Shown here one piece after another: positions 5,842 through 9,481 of a stretch of 9,481 bases of DNA. How positions within the stretch are numbered: position 1 is the first letter of the stretch; each line of letters begins with the position of its first letter. The stretch is taken from assembly GCA_012521855.1 (NCBI GenBank), contig JAAYLO010000174.1, forward strand, positions 1 through 9,481, read 5' to 3'. Under the pieces are notes generated by a model. The model ran no database searches and was not told the origin of the DNA. It worked only from the letters and a program-made list of their open reading frames with translations. Source of the DNA: Halanaerobiaceae bacterium (GTDB lineage: Bacteria > Bacillota > Halanaerobiia > Halanaerobiales > DTU029). Position numbers and translations under genes: made by a program.

Positions 5842-7128
5842 TCACCTATTTTCCAGGGTTTTCAGGATAAGTTTTGCCAGTTCATCTGAATCATGCCTGA
5901 TAAACCCTTTTCCTGATAATAAATTGCCTTCTATAATCTTTATACCCATTTCTTTTATCTTCTTTTTATCCACTATTACACGATAGGCTCCTTCTTCTTT
6001 ATATTTGAGGGCCAGATCTCTTGAACTCTCTTCCTTATTTACTATAACATAATCAAACAATCCCTCTCCCCCATGCTTGATAAGGGCTTCTATATGATCA
6101 CTGGCTGTATAGCCGGTAGTTTCACCCGGCTGGGTCATCAGGTTACAGACATATATTTTAACAGCACTGCTTTCTCTGATGGCATCAGCAATATTTTTAA
6201 CAAGGAGATTGGGTATTACGCTGGTATACAGGCTTCCAGGGCCGATTACTATTACCTCTGCCTCTCTGATTGCATCAAGTACTTCAGCAGTAGGACTGCA
6301 GGTAGACGGGCTTAAAAACACCTTCTCAATCTTCTTCTTCGGGTCAGGAATAACAGATTCACCCAGTGTAACAGATTTATCTGAATATACTGCCCCTAAA
6401 CGGACATCTTCATTGGTAGCAGGTAAAACCTTGCCCCTTATCTTTAAAACCTTACTGGATTCCCTTATAGCCTCTTCAAAATCTCCCAGAATTTCCGTCA
6501 GTGAGGCAATAAACAGATTGCCAAAATTATGACCTTCTAAATCCCCATTAGACCTAAAACGATATTGAAAAAGTTCTTCCATCAAAGGTTCCGTATCAGC
6601 CAGGGCCACCAGACAATTTCTGATATCACCTGGAGGGAGTATGCCCAGTTCATTCCTGAGCTTTCCTGAACTGCCGCCATCATCAGCAACTGTAACCACT
6701 GCTGTTATATTACTGGTATATTTTTTCAAACCCCTTAAAAGACTTGATAAACCAGTCCCGCCGCCCAGTGCTACTACGGCAGGGCCTTTTTCCAGAACTT
6801 TTTTTTCATAAACCTTATCTACAATTATATTATGGGGTTCCAGCTGATAAAAACCCTTCAGTGCTCCCTTCAATGAATAGCTTATACCATAAAAGCCTGC
6901 CAATATTAAAAGTACTGCCAGTATTATATCAACATAATAAAAAGAATAGCCTGTCAATGGCAGCAAAAATTCAATAATTTTGCTTTCCAGATAAGCAATT
7001 AACTGATAACCCAGTAAAATAGAAAAACCGACACTGATCAAGAGAAGGGAAAAAATTAATAATAAGACCCATCTTTTGATACCAATACCAGGATATAACC
7101 ATTTTTTGTTTTTAAAATCAATATTCAT
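5842..7128 (-). CDS. yvcK: YvcK/GlmR-family gluconeogenesis and cell-wall carbon-flow regulator with N-terminal membrane anchor
   Basis: The YvcK/CofD-like family. In Bacillus subtilis YvcK (GlmR) binds UDP-GlcNAc and steers carbon into peptidoglycan precursors, and it is needed on gluconeogenic carbon sources (family knowledge). From the ATG 7126-7128 the product has 428 residues. The C-terminal Rossmann-like domain shows ALGGGTGLS (about 121-128), VADDGGSSGKLR, PPGDIRNCL, EGHNFGNLF, VIGPGSLYTSVIPNLL and CNLMTQPGETTGYT. About 110 extra N-terminal residues contain two hydrophobic stretches (about 20-44 and 65-85), predicting attachment to the membrane; the Bacillus protein is soluble and about 317 residues. 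I prefer this start because KNKKWLYPGIGIKRW before the first helix looks like a normal cytoplasmic lead-in, with AGGGA 11 bases upstream. In-frame starts at 7173 (ATG) and 7176 (TTG) have no ribosome site. It sits between rapZ and whiA, the conserved order. Confidence 0.92.
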   Translation of the reverse strand: MNIDFKNKKWLYPGIGIKRWVLLLIFSLLLISVGFSILLGYQLIAYLESKIIEFLLPLTGYSFYYVDIILAVLLILAGFYGISYSLKGALKGFYQLEPHNIIVDKVYEKKVLEKGPAVVALGGGTGLSSLLRGLKKYTSNITAVVTVADDGGSSGKLRNELGILPPGDIRNCLVALADTEPLMEELFQYRFRSNGDLEGHNFGNLFIASLTEILGDFEEAIRESSKVLKIRGKVLPATNEDVRLGAVYSDKSVTLGESVIPDPKKKIEKVFLSPSTCSPTAEVLDAIREAEVIVIGPGSLYTSVIPNLLVKNIADAIRESSAVKIYVCNLMTQPGETTGYTASDHIEALIKHGGEGLFDYVIVNKEESSRDLALKYKEEGAYRVIVDKKKIKEMGIKIIEGNLLSGKGFIRHDSDELAKLILKTLENR

Positions 7129-7216
7129 AATATTATCATTCCCTATATTAATATACGGTAAGGTTATATGCATCAATTATATGAATTATATGCTGTTTTT
7201 CCTTTATAGAATTTTT

Positions 7217-8086
7217 TCATTGATACCCAGCTGCTTTTCTATGAATATCTTTGTGTTCTACAATAACCCTGTAACCTTTTTCTAAAAGGAACTCTTTTAA
7301 CTTTATTGCAATAGTAACTGAACGGTGTTTGCCTCCTGTGCACCCTATGGCTATCATCAAATGGCTCTTTCCTTCTTTTCTGTACTCAGGAAGCAGAAAT
7401 TCTATAAAGTCAAAAAATTTCTTGAGAAACTTCTCTGTCAAAGGCCATTTCATAATGTATTCCTGTACGGCTTCATTTTCACCGGTAAGATCCTTTAAAG
7501 AATTAACATAATGAGGATTAGGCAAAAACCTGACATCAAAAACCATATCTGCATCCATGGGAATACCGTATTTATAACCAAATGATATTATAGAAACAGA
7601 CATTGTATTTTTATCCATCTGATGGATTGAATATATTTTCTTCAGCTCATTGAATAAATCCCTGCTGGTCATTTTTGACGTATCTATGATCTTGTTGGCC
7701 CTTCCTCGGATCTCCTCCAACATGGTCCTTTCTTTCAAAATAGCGTCAAGTATTCTGCCTTCTTCATCAAGGGGATGTTTTCTTCGTGTTTCCTTATATC
7801 TCCTGATCAATGTTTCATCAGAAGCCTCCAAAAATAGTATCTCATAATTTATACCTTTCTTTTCAAGAATTGAAAGTTCTCCAAATAAATCATTAAAGAA
7901 CTTCCCGCCTCTGATATCTATTACTATTGCTATTTTTTTCAGCTCTGAATGGAGACACAGGTCAACAAATTTGTTTATAAATGCAGGGGGTAAATTATCA
8001 ATACAGAAAGAACCCATATCCTCAAAAAAATCCAGGGCCACTGATTTTCCTGCCCCTGACATTCCGGTTATAATTAAAAACTCCAT
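7217..8086 (-). CDS. rapZ: RapZ/YvcJ P-loop nucleotide-binding protein
   Basis: A P-loop protein with a C-terminal RapZ domain. The Escherichia coli protein binds glucosamine-6-phosphate and guides degradation of the small RNA GlmZ; the Bacillus protein YvcJ hydrolyses nucleotides and works with YvcK (family knowledge). The 289 residues are the usual length. The Walker A motif GMSGAGKS is at 8-15, followed by FCIDNLPP (27-34). The C-terminal domain has SFGYKYGIP (168-176), DADMVFDVRFLPNP (178-191) and the signature IGCTGGKHRSV (247-257), with Cys249 and His254. The ATG at 8084-8086 follows AAAGGGG (8094-8100). The gene heads the rapZ-yvcK-whiA set behind the promoter at 8135-8163. No GlmZ-type RNA is visible here, and none is expected in Firmicutes. 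An 88-base AT-rich gap with no clear signal separates it from yvcK. Confidence 0.95.
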   Translation of the reverse strand: MEFLIITGMSGAGKSVALDFFEDMGSFCIDNLPPAFINKFVDLCLHSELKKIAIVIDIRGGKFFNDLFGELSILEKKGINYEILFLEASDETLIRRYKETRRKHPLDEEGRILDAILKERTMLEEIRGRANKIIDTSKMTSRDLFNELKKIYSIHQMDKNTMSVSIISFGYKYGIPMDADMVFDVRFLPNPHYVNSLKDLTGENEAVQEYIMKWPLTEKFLKKFFDFIEFLLPEYRKEGKSHLMIAIGCTGGKHRSVTIAIKLKEFLLEKGYRVIVEHKDIHRKAAGYQ

Positions 8087-8100
8087 CTTTAGTCCCCTTT

Positions 8101-8112
8101 CTAAAATTTCAT
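8101..8112 (-). CDS. Three-codon leader ORF (Met-Lys-Phe-stop) before rapZ
   Basis: GGAGGA (8118-8123) followed five bases later by ATG AAA TTT TAG. The stop abuts the rapZ ribosome site AAAGGGG at 8094-8100. The strong ribosome site has no other reading frame to serve, since rapZ starts 31 bases further on. A minimal upstream ORF that loads or paces ribosomes before rapZ is possible. The site could equally be a chance purine run or a leftover start. The sequence is certain; the role is inferred. Confidence 0.3.
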   Translation of the reverse strand: MKF

Positions 8113-8134
8113 CTTATTCCTCCGGCTTAAGATA

Positions 8135-8163
8135 ATTGTATAACAACAGTCAGGGATTGTAAA
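8135..8163 (-). promoter_or_regulatory. Sigma-A-type promoter for the rapZ-yvcK-whiA genes
   Basis: On the minus strand, TTTACA (8158-8163) and TACAAT (8135-8140) each match the consensus at 5 of 6 positions. They are separated by exactly 17 bases, the optimum. Transcription should begin near 8128, giving a leader of about 40 bases that contains the GGAGGA site and the three-codon ORF. The promoter starts about ten bases after the lipid kinase stop, so rapZ can be expressed independently of that gene. No terminator is visible between them, so read-through is also possible. Confidence 0.72.
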
Positions 8164-8172
8164 TAATCTCAA

Positions 8173-9102
8173 TCAGATCATTACTGGTAATTTCTCCTGC
8201 AATATTTTGAACTGTGCCGGTAAAAGCCCGACAGACTCACCATCCAGTTCCAGTTCATAAGCAGCATTTTCATTAAGCTCCAGGTATACTTCCCTTCCGT
8301 AAAGTGAATCTACCAGGGGATGATTTAAATGTGTACCCTGATAAGCCTTAACCAGGTTGACAACAATTTGAAACTTTTTGAAATTTTTAAGAAGTACTAA
8401 GTTAAAATTTCCGCCTGAGAGTTCGGCTTCCGGGGCAATCATAATTCCGCCGCCGAAATATTTCCCATTAGCAATTATTACACTGTTTAGATATTGATTA
8501 TATTCCTCTTTGCCGTCAATTATTACTCTCATTTTCCGGTTTTTATGGATTATCAGGGCTTTAAAAACACCAATTAAGTAACTCAAAAAACCCCCTAAAA
8601 GCTTTGAACTCTCATTAACCAGTTTTGCCGTACAGGCACCAATACCGGTATCTGCCACATTAACAAAATATCTGCTTTCCTGGCTGCCCGAATAATTCTG
8701 ATAAGTCACCTTACCCAGGTCAACTTTCTTCACCTTTCCCCTCTGGATTATATCAACAATTTCTTCAACCCTGTTCCCGATCCCCAGGCTTTTAATATAA
8801 TCACATCCTGTTCCCTGGGAAAAGACTATCAGAGCCAGCTCATCATTCAGTATCTTATCATCCTCATAAAAACCATTGACTACCTCATTAATGGTCCCAT
8901 CCCCGCCTACTGCCATAATTCTGCGGTATCCCATTTCCACTGCCTCCCGGCTCAATTTTATAGCATGACCGGGATACTGGGTAAACTCTTTTTCCAGCTC
9001 TATTCCCATATCATGAAAATATTTTTCATATAGAGGCCAGCGTTTTCCTGTTTTGCCGTTTGAAGAAACAGGATTAATTATTGCCATGATTTTCTCATTC
9101 AT
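8173..9102 (-). CDS. DagK-family diacylglycerol/lipid kinase
   Basis: Belongs to the DagK catalytic-domain family (DgkB, YegS, BmrU, also sphingosine kinases), which phosphorylates diacylglycerol or related lipids at the inner membrane face. At 309 residues it has the usual length. The N-terminal nucleotide domain shows IINPVSSNGKTGK (8-20), AVGGDGTINEVVNG (64-77) and FSQGTGCDYIKSLGI (94-108). The C-terminal beta-rich domain has ANGKYFGGGIMIAP (211-224) and ELELDGE (283-289), holding the acidic residues expected near the active site. GTGCD stands where GTGND is commonest; I recall this as a recognised variant. The ATG at 9100-9102 follows AAGGAAGG after about ten bases. The substrate (diacylglycerol, lipid A-like, undecaprenol or sphingoid) cannot be read from sequence. 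There is no evident functional link with rapZ beyond envelope metabolism. Confidence 0.9.
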   Translation of the reverse strand: MNEKIMAIINPVSSNGKTGKRWPLYEKYFHDMGIELEKEFTQYPGHAIKLSREAVEMGYRRIMAVGGDGTINEVVNGFYEDDKILNDELALIVFSQGTGCDYIKSLGIGNRVEEIVDIIQRGKVKKVDLGKVTYQNYSGSQESRYFVNVADTGIGACTAKLVNESSKLLGGFLSYLIGVFKALIIHKNRKMRVIIDGKEEYNQYLNSVIIANGKYFGGGIMIAPEAELSGGNFNLVLLKNFKKFQIVVNLVKAYQGTHLNHPLVDSLYGREVYLELNENAAYELELDGESVGLLPAQFKILQEKLPVMI

Positions 9103-9204
9103 AGAATCATAACCTTCCTTTTTATTTTTCTTACTTAAACAAATTTTTTTGCAAAAGTACTAAGGTGGAGTTATAATTCTACAAAAACCACAATATTTCC
9201 TGCA
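9103..9204. other. AT-rich gap before the lipid kinase, no clear promoter
   Basis: About 100 bases between the terminator at 9205-9232 and the lipid kinase start. The lipid kinase needs a promoter here if the terminator works. I see only partial matches, for example TATAAC without a -35 at a workable distance. The ribosome site AAGGAAGG lies at the left end. No repeat or RNA structure was recognised. Confidence 0.4.
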
Positions 9205-9232
9205 CAAAAAAAATAAAGAGGAAATTTCCTCT
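9205..9232 (-). terminator. Rho-independent terminator after the gene at 9256
   Basis: A perfect 16-base palindrome AGAGGAAATTTCCTCT (9217-9232) folds as a 6-bp stem with a 4-base loop. On the minus strand it is followed by TTA and then eight T residues (9206-9213). It lies 24 bases after the upstream gene's stop, so it separates that gene from the lipid kinase transcript. The stem is short and only moderately stable. Confidence 0.7.
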
Positions 9233-9255
9233 CTACCATTAATCCTGTACTAAAA

Positions 9256-9481
9256 TTACCTGCCGACCAGTTCTTCAAAGGCCAGTCCCCTCAGTTTATT
9301 AAAAATAAAAAGGCTAACCAGATCTTCATCAATAATTATATAATCTTCCGGAATATTATTTATTTTAAATATCTTATAATATCCTGTTTTCGCAGTATCT
9401 ATAATCAAGTTTCCCATGGATATATTACCTTCAACAACACTTTCCTCTGCCAGGCAGTCAATCCTCCGTGGTACCAACAGC
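9256..9481 (-). CDS. C-terminal part of an unrecognised protein, possibly Imm11/DUF1629-like
   Basis: The frame is open from the window edge to TAA at 9256-9258, giving the last 74 residues; the start lies outside. A TTG at 9475-9477 is in frame, but the frame continues beyond it, so I do not take it as the start. Visible features are a PRRIDCLAEESVV segment, then YYKIFKINNIPEDYIIIDEDLV, then a C-terminal NKLRGLAFEEL. This pattern (IDxxxSxV, a FxI segment, an IIVSDEL-like strand, KGLxFEEL end) resembles Imm11/DUF1629 immunity-type proteins, which are often beside toxins or stand alone. The resemblance is from memory and weak. A terminator follows, so this is a separate transcription unit from the lipid kinase. 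Confidence 0.55.
   Translation of the reverse strand, partial: LLVPRRIDCLAEESVVEGNISMGNLIIDTAKTGYYKIFKINNIPEDYIIIDEDLVSLFIFNKLRGLAFEELVGR

Noticed and set aside
7129..7216. Promoter between rapZ and yvcK (two TATAAT boxes within a tandem AATTATATG repeat)
   Set aside because: The -10-like boxes have no -35 hexamer at 16-18 bases, and the region is generally AT-rich, so matches by chance are expected.

Overview
All genes in this window lie on the minus strand. They form two conserved Firmicutes gene groups placed end to end. Moderately low GC, purine-rich Shine-Dalgarno sites, a CggR-type glycolytic regulator and the rapZ-yvcK-whiA trio all indicate a Gram-positive, Clostridia-like bacterium. 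My best guess is Halanaerobiales or a related anaerobe, from the general look of the GAPDH, CggR and membrane-anchored YvcK proteins. That guess is recognition, not a search result.

In transcription order (right to left) the window holds: the 3' end of an unrecognised gene, possibly an Imm11/DUF1629-like protein (9256-9481), followed by a hairpin-plus-U-tract terminator; a DagK-family lipid kinase (8173-9102); a good sigma-A-like promoter and a three-codon leader ORF; rapZ (7217-8086); yvcK/glmR with an N-terminal two-helix membrane anchor (5842-7128); whiA (4911-5837), interrupted by an in-frame TAA; a short intergenic region with a -10 box and a CggR-like operator; cggR (3675-4712); gap (2568-3581); pgk (1253-2440); tpiA (418-1173); and the first 127 codons of gpmI (1-382, cut by the window edge).

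The cggR-gap-pgk-tpiA-gpmI block encodes the triose-phosphate half of glycolysis behind its own repressor, which is expected to be relieved by fructose-1,6-bisphosphate. The rapZ-yvcK-whiA block encodes a nucleotide- and sugar-sensing P-loop protein, a UDP-sugar-binding regulator of carbon flow into peptidoglycan, and a DNA-binding protein tied to division and chromosome segregation. Side by side, the two blocks couple central carbon flux to envelope growth.

The most notable observation is the nonsense codon in whiA. The reading frame is otherwise intact on both sides, and TAA replaces the codon for the conserved Glu of the YHLE motif. It is either a real loss-of-function mutation or a single-base sequence error. 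Other points of interest are the tandem CggR-like operator, a long hairpin between gap and pgk, the micro-ORF before rapZ, and the membrane anchor on YvcK. There is no gene-free stretch over 300 bases; the longest gap is about 200 bases (4713-4910). I saw no tRNA, rRNA, CRISPR array, insertion sequence or other mobile element. Nothing here looks like an entirely new system: this is mainly a core-metabolism region with some unusual regulatory detail.
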